A program made the translations under genes and the position numbers. The notes under the pieces were generated by a model, which was not told where the DNA came from, did no database searches, and worked only from the letters and a program-made list of their open reading frames with translations. Below, in pieces: positions 23,496 to 32,385 of a DNA stretch of 64,000 nucleotides (position 1 is the first letter of the stretch; each line of letters begins with the position of its first letter). The stretch comes from Ornithinimicrobium cryptoxanthini (lineage in GTDB: Bacteria; Actinomycetota; Actinomycetes; Actinomycetales; Dermatophilaceae): positions 1,612,001-1,676,000 of the forward strand of contig NZ_CP099490.1 of the NCBI RefSeq assembly GCF_023923205.1, given 5' to 3'.

Positions 23496-25206
23496 CCTCC
23501 ACCTTGGGATACTTCGGCTGCCACATCCGCTCATAGATCTGCTGGATCGGGTCGGTCAGCGGGTTCAGCGCCACGCCCTCGGCCGCGGCCCGCTCGGCGA
23601 CTGCGATCGCCACCGTGGTCGAGACCAGCCGCAGATCGCTCATGCCGGGCAGCAGCGGCGCGCCGGGTCGCCAGGCGTTGACAAGTCCGGCGAGCGCCTC
23701 GGCGGCGGCCGCGATCATCCCCTCCGTCACGCGCGTCGCGCGGCAGGCTGCGACCCCTAGCCCCAGGCCGGGGAAGATCAGCGCGTTGTTGGACTGCGCG
23801 ATGGTGTGCCGCACGCCGCCGTGGTCGACCGGACCGAACGGGCTGCCGGTGGCGATCAGGGCCTTGCCGTCACTCCACTCGAGCAGGTCGGCGGGCGTGG
23901 CCTCGGCGCGGCTGGTGGGGTTTGACAGCGGGAAGATGATCGGCCGGGCACAGTGCTTGGTCATCTCCTCGACGATCTCGCGGGTGAAGGCGCCGCCCCT
24001 GGTCGAGGTGCCGATCAGGATCGTCGGTCTGGCGTTGCGCACGACGTCGAGGAGTCCGATCTTTGCAGGATCCTTGACCTCCCAGTCGGCCACCTCCGCA
24101 CGCGTGCGGGCATAGGGCTGCTGGAAGTCCAGCAGGCGCGGATCGCCCTCGAGATAGAGGCCCTGGATGCCGATCGGCCAGAACCGGGCATAGGCCTCCT
24201 CCTCGGACTCGGAGGCGCCGGTGCGCAGCATCTGGTCGCGGATGAGGTTAGCGATCCCGATCCCGGCACTGCCGGCGCCGAAGGAGACGATGCGGTGGTC
24301 GTCGAGGTCGATTCCGGTCACGTCGACAGCCGCGAGGATCGCGGCGAGGACGACTGCGGCGGTGCCCTGGATGTCGTCGTTGAACGTGCAGATCTCGTGC
24401 TGGTAGCGCTGCAGGATCCGATAGGCGTTGTTGGTGCCGATGTCCTCCCAGTGGATCATCGCGTGAGGGAAGAGCTTTTGCACAGCCGTGACGAAGTCGT
24501 CGACGAACTCGTCGTAGCGCGCACCGCGCACCCGGCCGTGTCGCTCGCCGAGATAGAAGTCGCTGGACAGCAGCCCCAGGTTGTTGGTGCCGACGTCAAG
24601 GACCACCGGGATCACCCGACGGGGGTGGATGCCTGCGGCCGCGGTGTAGACCGACAGCTTGCCGATCGCGATCTGGATGCCGCCGATGCCCTGGTCGCCG
24701 ATGCCGAGAATGCCCTCGGAGTCGGTGACGCACACCAGGTCCACGTCGTCGGCGCCCAGCCCATAGTTCTTCAGCGAGGTCTCGACCTGGTCGGGTCGGT
24801 CGATGGACAGGAAGACCCCGCGGGGGCGGTTGTAGGTGTGGCTGAACCGCTCGATCGCCTCGCCGATGGTGGGGGTGTAGATGACTGGCAGCATCTCCTC
24901 GAGGTGGGCCGACAGCAGGTGATAGAAGAGCACCTCGTTGCGGTCGCGCAGTGCCGCCAGGTTCAGGAACTTGCCGAGCATCGTGTTGCTGCTGCGGAAC
25001 TGTTCGTAGACCCGGTGGGTCTGGCTCTCCATCGTCGTGTAGCCGGTCGGCATCAACCCGTCGAGCTCCAGTGCCTCGCGCTGCTCCGCGGTGAAGGCCG
25101 TGCCGCGGTTGGTCATCGGGTTGGACAGGACCTCCCTGCCGCGGGCACGGATCCGCAGCGTGGGGTCAGCGGACGTCGTGTCCTGTTGGTAGACGGAGTC
25201 ACGCAC
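23488..25206 (-). CDS. maeA: NAD-dependent malic enzyme
   Basis: A 572-residue malic enzyme of the large SfcA/MaeA type. It decarboxylates malate to pyruvate with reduction of NAD. Residues ~85-250 hold the substrate domain (LLSAHLEEMLPVIYTPTIGEA; SVYTAAAGIHP; VLDVGTNN), EDIGTNNAYRIL and FNDDIQGTAAVVLAA bind the metal, and VSFGAGSAGIGIANLI is the dinucleotide loop. The GTG at 25206 lies 3 bp after the stop of phaB, so the two are co-translated. An alternative ATG at 25116 would give a shorter, more typical N-terminus. In this context it can feed pyruvate and acetyl-CoA and reductant to PHA synthesis. Confidence 0.93.
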   Translation of the reverse strand: MRDSVYQQDTTSADPTLRIRARGREVLSNPMTNRGTAFTAEQREALELDGLMPTGYTTMESQTHRVYEQFRSSNTMLGKFLNLAALRDRNEVLFYHLLSAHLEEMLPVIYTPTIGEAIERFSHTYNRPRGVFLSIDRPDQVETSLKNYGLGADDVDLVCVTDSEGILGIGDQGIGGIQIAIGKLSVYTAAAGIHPRRVIPVVLDVGTNNLGLLSSDFYLGERHGRVRGARYDEFVDDFVTAVQKLFPHAMIHWEDIGTNNAYRILQRYQHEICTFNDDIQGTAAVVLAAILAAVDVTGIDLDDHRIVSFGAGSAGIGIANLIRDQMLRTGASESEEEAYARFWPIGIQGLYLEGDPRLLDFQQPYARTRAEVADWEVKDPAKIGLLDVVRNARPTILIGTSTRGGAFTREIVEEMTKHCARPIIFPLSNPTSRAEATPADLLEWSDGKALIATGSPFGPVDHGGVRHTIAQSNNALIFPGLGLGVAACRATRVTEGMIAAAAEALAGLVNAWRPGAPLLPGMSDLRLVSTTVAIAVAERAAAEGVALNPLTDPIQQIYERMWQPKYPKVEVI

Positions 25207-25209
25207 GGG

Positions 25210-25953
25210 TCACCAACCCATGTAGTGGCCACCGTTGATCGACAGGTTCGTGCCGGTGACCCACGCGGCATCGTCGGGCAGGAAGAAGGCCACCGCGTAG
25301 GCGATCTCCTCTGGCTTGCCGAGCCGGCCGACCGGGATCTGCGCCGCGATCTTGGCCCGCACCTCCTCAGGCACCGCCATCACCATCTCGGTGCCGACAT
25401 AGCCCGGGGACACGGTGTTGACCGTGACGCCGAACTTCGCGTTCTCCTGGGCCAGGGAGATGGTGAAACCGTGCATGCCGGCCTTGGCTGCGGCGTAGTT
25501 GGCCTGGCCGTACTGTCCTTTCTGCCCGTTGATCGAGGCGATCTGCACGATGCGGCCCCAGCCGCCCTCGCGCATGCCACCGATCACGGGTCGGGTCACG
25601 TTGTAGACCGAGTTGAGGTTGGTCGTGATGACGTCGGTCCACTGGCCGGGGGACATCTTGTGGAAGGTGGTGTCGCGGGTGATGCCGGCGTTGTTGACCA
25701 GGATCTCGACCGGTCCGAGCTCGGCCTGGATGTCCTGCACCATCCGCTCGCAGTCCTCGGGGTCCGACACGTCGCCCTTGACCGTGAGCACGTCGACGCC
25801 CTGGGCCTTCATCTTGTCCTGCCAGGCTCGGGTCTTCTCCTCGTTGCGATAGTTGGTCGCCACCCGGTGACCCGCCGCCGCGAGCTTCTCGACGATGGCT
25901 GTTCCGATGCCTCCGGTGCCACCGGTGACCAGGGCTGTCCGTGCTGTGACCAT
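25210..25953 (-). CDS. phaB: Acetoacetyl-CoA reductase PhaB
   Basis: A 247-residue short-chain dehydrogenase. TALVTGGTGGIGTAIVEKL is the cofactor loop, and the active site is Ser in IVQIASINGQKGQYGQ with YAAAKAG; NNAGITRDTTFHKM and the end TGTNLSINGGHYMGW are specific to PhaB. It makes (R)-3-hydroxybutyryl-CoA, the monomer for PHA synthase, usually using NADPH. Start ATG at 25953 with GGAGAG; an ATG four codons upstream is possible. It lies between the acyl-CoA synthetase and malic enzyme on the same strand. Confidence 0.94.
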   Translation of the reverse strand: MVTARTALVTGGTGGIGTAIVEKLAAAGHRVATNYRNEEKTRAWQDKMKAQGVDVLTVKGDVSDPEDCERMVQDIQAELGPVEILVNNAGITRDTTFHKMSPGQWTDVITTNLNSVYNVTRPVIGGMREGGWGRIVQIASINGQKGQYGQANYAAAKAGMHGFTISLAQENAKFGVTVNTVSPGYVGTEMVMAVPEEVRAKIAAQIPVGRLGKPEEIAYAVAFFLPDDAAWVTGTNLSINGGHYMGW

Positions 25954-26032
25954 TGCGCTCTCCAACCTGATGGGCGACGTTGCCTCGAGTGCCCTGATCC
26001 TAGTCAGCCCGCAGGATCCCTGCCAGGGCAGC

Positions 26033-27643
26033 TCAGCCTTGGATCTTGGAGTCGCGACCCTCCCAGGCGGCAGCCTTCAGCTCGTGCTTGCGGATCTTGC
26101 CAGTGGCCGTCTTGGGCAGGTCCTCGGTGATGTCGACCGCCTTCGGCACCTTGTATGACGCGAGCAAAGACTTGGTGTGCGCGATCAGTTCCTCGCCGGT
26201 GACGGTTGCGCCAGGCCGCACCACGACATACGCCATGGGTCGCTCGCCCCACCGCTCGTCCGGGATGCCGATGACCGCGACCTCCGCGACGGCCTCGTGG
26301 CGCAGGATGGCCTGCTCGACCTCCACGGTCGAGATGTTCTCTCCGCCGGAGATCACGACGTCCTTGGCGCGGTCCACCAGCTGGACATAGCCGTCCGGGT
26401 GACGCACACCGAGGTCGCCAGAGTGGAACCAGCCCCCGCGGAACGCCTCAGCGGTCGCGGCGTCGTCGCGGTAGTAGCCCTTCATGACGCCGTTGCCGGC
26501 CATGACGATCTCACCGACGGTCACGCCGTCCGAGGGCACGTCCACCAGCTCGTCGGAGTCCTCGGTCTGCACCACCCTCATCTCCTCGGCGGTGACCATG
26601 CCCACGCCCTGGCGGGAGAGCTTGACCGCGACCTCGGCCGGGGGCAGGTCGGCCCAGTCGTCCTGCCACTCGCAGACGCTGTAGGGGCCGTAGGTCTCGG
26701 TGAGGCCGTAGACGTGCACCACCTCGGTGTTCAGTCTCTGGAGGCGCTCGATGATGGTCGGGCTCGGTGGCGCCCCCGCGGTCACGACCGTGAGGGGCGT
26801 GGTGAGGGGGGCGGCCTCGTCGGCGTCGGCCATGATCGACAACACCGTCGGTGCACCACAGAGGTGGTCGATGCGCTCCTCGTGGACCAGGCGCCACAGG
26901 TCATCGCCGCGCACTGCGCGCAGACACACCTGGGTGCCGCCGGCAGCCACGACCGCCCAAGCGCAGCACCACCCGTTGCAGTGGAAGAGCGGCAGTGTCC
27001 ACAGATAGCGCGTGGAGCGGTCGAAGCCCTGGGTGATGCACTCGCCGAGCGAGTTCAGGTATGCGCCGCGGTGGGAGTACATCACTCCCTTGGGCCGGCC
27101 TGTGGTGCCTGAGGTGTAGTTGAGCGTGATGGTCCGGGTCTCGTCGTCGACCGTCCATGGAATGGGCTCGTCCGTGCCCCGCGCCAGGAACTGCGACCAC
27201 GTGGTGGCGCCGTCCTGGGCGACGTCACTGCCGTCGATGCCCGGGAGGACCACGAGCTCCACACCGGTCGCCGCGAGGATGTCGTGGTGGCGCTCAGCGA
27301 TCTCCGCGTCGGCCAGGATCAGGCACGCCCCGGAGTGTTCGGCGATGTAGCCGATCTCTGGACCGGCCAGCCTGGTGTTGGTCGCCACCAGGACAGCCCC
27401 TGCCAGCGGCACCGCGAAGTGCGCCATCACCATCTCCGCCGAGTTGGCCGCCAGATAGATGACCCGGTCACCGGCGTCGACCCCACTGGCCCGCAGGGCG
27501 TGTGCCGTGCGCGTCACCTGAGCCGCGAGCTCCTCGTAGGTGAAGCGGCGCGACCCGTCGACCACGGCGTCCTTGTGGGGATAGACAGATGCCGACCGCT
27601 CCAGGTAGCGCAGCGGGGTGAGGGGACGATCCAAACCGGACAT
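26033..27643 (-). CDS. Acyl-CoA synthetase (AMP-binding)
   Basis: A 536-residue adenylate-forming ligase that activates a carboxylic acid to its CoA thioester. The AMP motif is LNYTSGTTGRPKGVMYSHRG, followed by LPLFHCNGWC, the VYGLTETYGPYSV motif and the hinge HSGDLGVRHPDGYVQLVDRAKD. The catalytic Lys is in TATGKIRKHEL. Closest in style to medium/long-chain FadD-like enzymes of the FACL family (HCNGWC). ATG at 27643 with AGGAG. It lies within the PHA gene block, so it probably supplies hydroxyacyl- or acyl-CoA substrates; specificity cannot be told from sequence. Confidence 0.92.
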   Translation of the reverse strand: MSGLDRPLTPLRYLERSASVYPHKDAVVDGSRRFTYEELAAQVTRTAHALRASGVDAGDRVIYLAANSAEMVMAHFAVPLAGAVLVATNTRLAGPEIGYIAEHSGACLILADAEIAERHHDILAATGVELVVLPGIDGSDVAQDGATTWSQFLARGTDEPIPWTVDDETRTITLNYTSGTTGRPKGVMYSHRGAYLNSLGECITQGFDRSTRYLWTLPLFHCNGWCCAWAVVAAGGTQVCLRAVRGDDLWRLVHEERIDHLCGAPTVLSIMADADEAAPLTTPLTVVTAGAPPSPTIIERLQRLNTEVVHVYGLTETYGPYSVCEWQDDWADLPPAEVAVKLSRQGVGMVTAEEMRVVQTEDSDELVDVPSDGVTVGEIVMAGNGVMKGYYRDDAATAEAFRGGWFHSGDLGVRHPDGYVQLVDRAKDVVISGGENISTVEVEQAILRHEAVAEVAVIGIPDERWGERPMAYVVVRPGATVTGEELIAHTKSLLASYKVPKAVDITEDLPKTATGKIRKHELKAAAWEGRDSKIQG

Positions 27644-27713
27644 CGTGAACTCCTGCGGGTGGGAGGGGTGCGTCAGGAGCAGCCTGGCCGGATCTCCTCG
27701 ACGCTGCAACCGA

Positions 27714-29669
27714 TCAGGGCTTGCCTGTGGCGCTCTTGTCGGCGGCGCCCTTGTCGGCGGTGGAGGTCGCCGGCGGGGTGGCGGCCGGTGTTGCGTCAGC
27801 CACCGCGGTCGTCGCAGCGGGCTGCACCGTGGTGGGTGCCGGTGCCGGGGTCGGCGCCTGGGCCGGTGCCGTCGCGGGCTTGGCAGCGGCCGGGGTGGCC
27901 TCGGCCGGTGCCGTCGCGGGCTCCGCGACGGGAGTGTTGGCCTTGGTGACCGACTTCGCAGTCGGCTCCGGCTTCGCGGGCACGGCCTTGGTCACCGGCG
28001 CCTTCGCGACCGGCTTGGCCGCGGGCGTGCTGACCGACTTGGCAGCTGAGGTGCTGATCGGCTTGGCAGCGGCCTTGGTCACCGGGGCCTTCGCGACGTC
28101 CGCCGGGGCCGTGGTGGCCGGCTTCGCCTTTGCGCCCGTGGTGGCCGGCTTCGCCTTCGCGACCGTGGTGGCCGGCTTCGCCTTCGCGACCGTGGTGGCC
28201 TTGGCTGGTGCCGTCGCAGGCTTCGAAACGGGAGCGTTGGCCTTGGTGACTGGCTCGGCGGCTGAGGTGCTGACCGGCTTCGCGGGGGCGGCCTTGGTCA
28301 CCGGGGCCTTCTTCGCGACGGGGGCCTTCTTCGCGACGGGCGCCGCAACCGTGGTGGCTGGCTTTGCCTTTGCGGCTGGCTTTGCCTTTGCGACTGGCTT
28401 CGCCTTGACGGCGGGCTTTGCCTTGGCCACCGGCGTGGTCTTCGCGACCGGCTGAGGTCGGTCCGACTGGTCACGGATGCTTTCAAAGATCGGCGTCCAG
28501 TGCTCGCGCAGGGCAGCGCGTCCCATGAACAGGCCCAGGTGGCCCGCCTGCAGGAAGCGACTGTGGACATCCTTCTTGGGCGTCGACGCGTGGCTGGCGA
28601 GAGCCCAGACCTGGTCGGGCGGGGTGATGTGGTCCTCCGTGCCGGCCAGCAGATACAGCGGGGCGGTGATCTTGGCGAGGTCAGCGACCTGGCCGCCCAC
28701 GGTCAGGGTGCCCTGGACCAGCTCGTTGTTGACGAACAGGTGCTGCACGACCCAGAGATAGAAGTCACCGGCAAGGTCCTGTTCGGACTCAAACCAGGTC
28801 ACGAAGTCGATGTAGCGCTGGACGTAGTCCGAGTCATCGATATTGGCCCAAAGGTCCATCAGCCGCTGGAGCTCTCCAGCGGGCTCCATCATCTTGAAGC
28901 CGAGGACCTGGTTGCCACCACGGTGGACGCCACCGTTGAGCCCGACCATGGCGCGATAGGCCGCCATCTCATCCACCACGGCCATCCGCTTGGTCCAGTC
29001 GTGAATGGCAGACCGGCCTGCGTGGAAGTCGATCGGGGCGGCCCCGACGGCGAGGGTGTTGACCTTGTCAGGGCGCAGCGCTGCGTAGATCGCGCCCAGC
29101 CACCCGCCCTGGCAGTCGCCGACCACGTTGACTCTGCCGCCGAGGCGCTCGACGGTCTCGTCCAGGATCGCGACGTAGTCCTCGATCGTGGTGTGCTTGG
29201 TCTCCTCGGTCGCGCCGGTCCAGTCCAGGACATAGAGGCTGTCCAGCCCCTGGTCCAGCGCGGTGCGCAGCTGGCTTTGGGAGGGGGTGTGGTCGACGAT
29301 CGTGGAGGCGTGGCCGGCTTGCGGGGGGAGCACCAGGGTCGGCAGTGCGGTCTGCCCGGTGGAGAAGTCGAGCAGTCGCGCGATGGGCCACTCCCGGATG
29401 ACCTTGTGGCGGGTGGCCCAGGTCGGCGAGGGACGGCTGGAGGCCACGCGGAACCACTCGGCCATGTCCTCGGCCACGTCGAGCGGCGTCGCGCCACGCT
29501 GTCCAGCACGGACCGCATAGTCCATCCAGCCTGTGGTGACGGCCACGGCCGCGTCGAACGGTGCAAAGAGCCACCTGCTGGACTGCGGCTCCGTCGCATG
29601 CTCGAGGTGGGCCCCCACGATCGGCTCGAATGCGGCTGCGCTGTCCTTGCGGTTGGTGCTCACGGTCAC
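27714..29669 (-). CDS. PhaC/PhaZ-like hydrolase with histone H1-like tail
   Basis: A 651-residue protein in two parts. Residues ~1-400 are an alpha/beta hydrolase of the PHA synthase/intracellular PHB depolymerase superfamily: a Cys nucleophile, Cys186 in VVGDCQGGWLGAIY, Asp346 in LAGTEDHITPP and His377 in AGHLGLF. Residues ~406-651 are a low-complexity tail of AKPA, VAKA and APVTKA repeats, as in histone H1-like AlgP/PhaF proteins that bind DNA. The GTG at 29669 (AGGACACCGAC before it) avoids reading a hairpin upstream; the ATG at 29741 is the longer alternative. It may bind PHA granules to the nucleoid, or mobilise polymer. Synthase and depolymerase activity are both possible. Confidence 0.8.
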   Translation of the reverse strand: MTVSTNRKDSAAAFEPIVGAHLEHATEPQSSRWLFAPFDAAVAVTTGWMDYAVRAGQRGATPLDVAEDMAEWFRVASSRPSPTWATRHKVIREWPIARLLDFSTGQTALPTLVLPPQAGHASTIVDHTPSQSQLRTALDQGLDSLYVLDWTGATEETKHTTIEDYVAILDETVERLGGRVNVVGDCQGGWLGAIYAALRPDKVNTLAVGAAPIDFHAGRSAIHDWTKRMAVVDEMAAYRAMVGLNGGVHRGGNQVLGFKMMEPAGELQRLMDLWANIDDSDYVQRYIDFVTWFESEQDLAGDFYLWVVQHLFVNNELVQGTLTVGGQVADLAKITAPLYLLAGTEDHITPPDQVWALASHASTPKKDVHSRFLQAGHLGLFMGRAALREHWTPIFESIRDQSDRPQPVAKTTPVAKAKPAVKAKPVAKAKPAAKAKPATTVAAPVAKKAPVAKKAPVTKAAPAKPVSTSAAEPVTKANAPVSKPATAPAKATTVAKAKPATTVAKAKPATTGAKAKPATTAPADVAKAPVTKAAAKPISTSAAKSVSTPAAKPVAKAPVTKAVPAKPEPTAKSVTKANTPVAEPATAPAEATPAAAKPATAPAQAPTPAPAPTTVQPAATTAVADATPAATPPATSTADKGAADKSATGKP

Positions 29670-29711
29670 GTCGGTGTCCTGTCGTCGGTGGGTCGGTGGC
29701 GGCACAGATGA

Positions 29712-29738
29712 GCCCGGACCCCGGGCTGGGGTCCGGGC
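29712..29738 (-). terminator. Hairpin between phasin and hydrolase genes
   Basis: Arms GCCCGGACCCC (29712-29722) and GGGGTCCGGGC (29728-29738) pair perfectly over 11 bp around a 5-base loop. On the minus strand it lies ~55 bp after the phasin stop. No T-run follows, so it is probably a partial terminator that keeps phasin expression above that of the downstream gene. Confidence 0.6.
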
Positions 29739-29793
29739 CATCGTGCCGGTGCTGCTCGAGGCCTACCCCATAGTAGGGATGCCTCGAACGGTT

Positions 29794-30087
29794 CTACTTG
29801 AGGGCGTCGCGCGCGGCGGAGGTGAAGGCCTTGCTGACGTCGGTGATGTAGGTCGCGTGGGCCTTGGCGATCGCCTGAACCCAGTCGAGCTGGGTGGCGC
29901 TGGCGGACTTCTCCTGGAAGTCGAGCAGGCCCTTGAGGGTCTTCTCGTAGGCGTCCAGGGTGACGTTGCCGCTCTGCTTGCTCGCGGTGATCATCTTCTC
30001 GTTGAGGTCGCGGATGCGGTCGGCGGCCTCCTCGAGGTTCGGGGTGAAGCCGGACTCGGGGGACTTGCCGCTGTTCGTGGTGGCCAT
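29794..30087 (-). CDS. Phasin-like PHA granule protein
   Basis: A 97-residue mostly helical protein. The sequence reads LEEAADRIRDLNEKMITASKQSGNVTLDAYEKTLKGLLDFQEKS-like and ends in AHATYITDVSKAFTSAARDALK, the amphipathic pattern of small phasins that coat PHA granules. The ATG at 30087 has AGAGGAG seven bases before it. It lies between PhaC and the PhaC/PhaZ-like protein, has its own promoter with a palindrome, and is followed by a hairpin, consistent with high expression. Confidence 0.85.
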   Translation of the reverse strand: MATTNSGKSPESGFTPNLEEAADRIRDLNEKMITASKQSGNVTLDAYEKTLKGLLDFQEKSASATQLDWVQAIAKAHATYITDVSKAFTSAARDALK

Positions 30088-30132
30088 GGGAGGCTCCTCT
30101 CGTGAGGGTGAACGGGTTGACCGTCCAGGTGC

Positions 30133-30168
30133 GTTAGCAACGTTAGCAGACCATGGCTAACAGTGCAA
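30133..30168 (-). promoter_or_regulatory. Phasin promoter with GTTAGC operator
   Basis: On the minus strand -35 TTGCAC (30168-30163), 17 bp, -10 TAACGT (30145-30140). The spacer holds the palindrome GTTAGC-N8-GCTAAC (30142-30147 and 30156-30161), and a third GTTAGC half lies at 30133-30138. A repressor bound there would cover both boxes. The XRE regulator encoded at 31988 is the obvious candidate. Confidence 0.65.
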
Positions 30169-30178
30169 ATAGGTCCGC

Positions 30179-31918
30179 TCAACCGTGGACGTAGCTGCCG
30201 GGAGCCTCTTCGAGGGGTCGGTACTTCCGGCTCCCCATCTTGGGCGGGGCGACCATCTCACCGGCCCGTTCGGTGGACCACTGAGTCCAGTCCTCCCACC
30301 ACGATGCCGTATGCCGGGTGCCGGCGGCGTGCCACTGCTGCGGGTCGGCGGGGGAGTCCTGGCCAGGTTCGGTCGCGACGTACCAGGCCTTGGGCGTGGG
30401 GGGGTTGACGATCCCCGCGATGTGCCCGCCCGACGACAGGATGTAGCGCACCTTGCCGCCGAGGACCTGCGTGGCGGCATACGACGAGGTCCAGGGGACG
30501 ATGTGGTCGTTGATCGCACCGACCACATAGGTGTCGACGGTGACATCGTCCAGGTCCAGCTGCTGTCCACCGATCGCGAACTCACCCTTGACCAAGAGGT
30601 TGTTGAGATAGAGGTCGCGCAGATAGGTGGCGTGCATCGCCGCCGGCATCCGGGTCGAGTCGCCGTTCCACGCCAGGATGTCGAACGGGGCAGCCGGGTC
30701 TCCCTGCAGCCAACGTGTCGGGATGTAGCGGAAGATCAGGTCGCGGGGCCGGAGCAGGTCGAACGTCAGCGCCATGTCCTCGGAGGGCAGGAAGCCGGTC
30801 TCGGCCATCCGCAGCTCCAGCCGCGAGAGGGTCTCCTCGTCGGTCATCGCGCCGAGCTCGCCGGGTTCTGAGTAGTCGAGCAGCGTGTTCATCATGGTCA
30901 GCGAGTTGAGCCGAGTGTCCCCACGAGCCGCGAGGTGGGCGGCCGCCATGGTGGCCATGGCTCCACCCAGGCACACGCCAACTAGATCGATCTTGTCGGA
31001 CTTGGTGATGTTCGAGACGACGTCCAGAGTTTCGAGCACGCCCTGGGCGAGGTAGTCGTCCATCGTCACGTCCCGCATGGACTCGTCCGGGTTGCGATAG
31101 CTGACCATGAAGACGGTGCGACCGTGCCGGATCGCCCACTCCACAAAGCTTCGCTCGGGCGCGAGGTCCATCACGTAGTACTTGTTGATCCACGGCGGGC
31201 TGCACAGGATCGGCACGGCGTGCACCGTGTCGGTCTGGGGGGCGTACTGGATCAGCTCCACCAGGTCGTTGCGGAAGACCACCTTGCCGGGGGTGGCCGC
31301 CATGTCGCGCCCGAGCTCGAAGGTCGAGGAGTCGACCTTCTCTGGCAGCCCGCCCCCGTGCTGGAGGTCGTGCAGCGCGAGCATGGCGCCCTGGACGAGA
31401 CTGCCCCCGCCGGTCTGCAGGGCCTTGACCAGCACCTCGGGGTTGGTCAGCGGGAAGTTGACCGGGGCCAGAGCCTCGGTGAGCAGGCGCAGGCCGAAAG
31501 CGGCCTTCTGGTCGTGGAGGTCGTTGCCCCGGTTGCCTGCCTCGAGGACATCGTCGGCGTAGCGGCAGGCAACGGCATAGAGCTGATGCAGGGCGAAGAA
31601 CGCGGCGTTGCCCTCCCAGGTGGGGTCCGAGAACCGTCTGTCCCTGGGGTCCGGGTCGACGGGTGGGCTGACCGACAGCCCCGTCGCACGTGCGGCAGCG
31701 GCCAGCGGGGTCTGGGCCAGGCCGAGTGCCAGCCGGGCGGTCGCCCTGGTGAACCCGCCGGTGTTGGTCACCGCACGCGCTGCGACGGTGCCGGACGCGG
31801 GGATGAGCCCGAGCGGGTCAAGTTTTGCCTGTGCGGGCCGGATGAGGTTGGCCAGCGCAGACCGCGTGTCGGCCGCGGGGAGGCCGGTGTCGGTGGGGGT
31901 CAACTCGGTCGCGGTCAT
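30179..31918 (-). CDS. phaC: Poly(3-hydroxyalkanoate) synthase PhaC
   Basis: A 579-residue synthase of the class I/II size. The lipase-like box LVGVCLGGAMATM puts the nucleophile Cys at about residue 316; VPILCSPPWINKYYVMDL, GRTVFMVSYRNPD, AILAWNGDSTRMPAAMHATYLRDLYLNN-like WNGD motif, IVPWTSSY and SSGGHIAGIVNPP (catalytic His) are family landmarks. It polymerises (R)-3-hydroxyacyl-CoA on the granule surface. Start ATG at 31918 with AGGACACAC; the 69 bp before it are shared with the divergent XRE gene. Confidence 0.95.
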   Translation of the reverse strand: MTATELTPTDTGLPAADTRSALANLIRPAQAKLDPLGLIPASGTVAARAVTNTGGFTRATARLALGLAQTPLAAAARATGLSVSPPVDPDPRDRRFSDPTWEGNAAFFALHQLYAVACRYADDVLEAGNRGNDLHDQKAAFGLRLLTEALAPVNFPLTNPEVLVKALQTGGGSLVQGAMLALHDLQHGGGLPEKVDSSTFELGRDMAATPGKVVFRNDLVELIQYAPQTDTVHAVPILCSPPWINKYYVMDLAPERSFVEWAIRHGRTVFMVSYRNPDESMRDVTMDDYLAQGVLETLDVVSNITKSDKIDLVGVCLGGAMATMAAAHLAARGDTRLNSLTMMNTLLDYSEPGELGAMTDEETLSRLELRMAETGFLPSEDMALTFDLLRPRDLIFRYIPTRWLQGDPAAPFDILAWNGDSTRMPAAMHATYLRDLYLNNLLVKGEFAIGGQQLDLDDVTVDTYVVGAINDHIVPWTSSYAATQVLGGKVRYILSSGGHIAGIVNPPTPKAWYVATEPGQDSPADPQQWHAAGTRHTASWWEDWTQWSTERAGEMVAPPKMGSRKYRPLEEAPGSYVHG

Positions 31919-31974
31919 GTGTGTCCTGTCATCGGGCCGGGGCTTCCTCCCACGATAGCGCGGGGCTCGACGGC

Positions 31975-31987
31975 TAGGATGACTCGT
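31975..31987 (+). promoter_or_regulatory. Leaderless promoter of the XRE gene
   Basis: TAGGAT (31975-31980) is a TANNNT -10 box and the GTG start codon lies seven bases after its end, so transcription likely begins at or next to the start codon. The short gap to phaC means both promoters overlap. Confidence 0.5.
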
Positions 31988-32350
31988 GTGACCAGCATGA
32001 ATTTCGGCCGCCAAGTGGGCGAGATTATTCGGCGCCAGCGAGAGCTGGCGGCCTTGCCGATGCGCCAGGTGGCTGGCATGGTCGGCATCTCAGGTCCCTA
32101 TCTCTCACAGATCGAGAACGGTCTGCGGGCCCCGAGCGACCAGGTGCTGCGCAACCTCGCCGAGACACTCGGCATACCCCTGGACGACCTGATGGACGAG
32201 AGCGCCGACGACGACGCTGCCGCAGAGGACGCGTTCAAGGAAGTCATCAAGGCCGACCCCAACCTCACGGCAGCCCAGCGCAGGGCCATCCTCGAGGTCT
32301 ATTCATCGATGGTCGCGGCGACCCGCTCGCAGCGACAGACGAGGGACTGA
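31988..32350 (+). CDS. XRE-family regulator of the PHA locus
   Basis: A 120-residue transcription regulator. The helix-turn-helix (residues ~10-65) reads MRQVAGMVGISGPYLSQIENGLRAPS, followed by an acidic linker (DESADDDAAAEDAF) and a helical C-terminus. GTG at 31988 is preferred for the leaderless promoter; ATG at 31979 and 31997 are alternatives. It is divergent from phaC, the same position as PHA repressors in actinobacteria. It may sense granule or monomer and control phaC and the phasin; the GTTAGC palindrome is its best candidate site, but that is inference. Confidence 0.85.
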   Translation: MTSMNFGRQVGEIIRRQRELAALPMRQVAGMVGISGPYLSQIENGLRAPSDQVLRNLAETLGIPLDDLMDESADDDAAAEDAFKEVIKADPNLTAAQRRAILEVYSSMVAATRSQRQTRD

Positions 32351-32373
32351 ACCCGCAAAGACCTCATCGGGCC

Positions 32374-32385
32374 TACATTTGACCC
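32374..32385 (+). promoter_or_regulatory. Probable leaderless promoter
   Basis: TACATT (32374-32379) fits a -10 box, with the ATG at 32386 six bases later and no ribosome site before it, so the LuxR-type gene probably has a leaderless transcript. Confidence 0.4.

Noticed and set aside
23953..26130. Open frame of 725 codons on the plus strand
   Set aside because: It lies antisense to the malic enzyme and phaB genes, whose codon patterns and motifs are clear. Long antisense frames are common in GC-rich DNA.
28000..28450. CRISPR-like or tandem DNA repeats
   Set aside because: The periodicity encodes the Lys/Ala/Pro tail of the PHA-locus hydrolase; units vary and no spacer structure exists.
31124..31978. 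Upstream part of a long frame reaching the XRE gene
   Set aside because: The extension is antisense to phaC; the real XRE protein starts near 31988.
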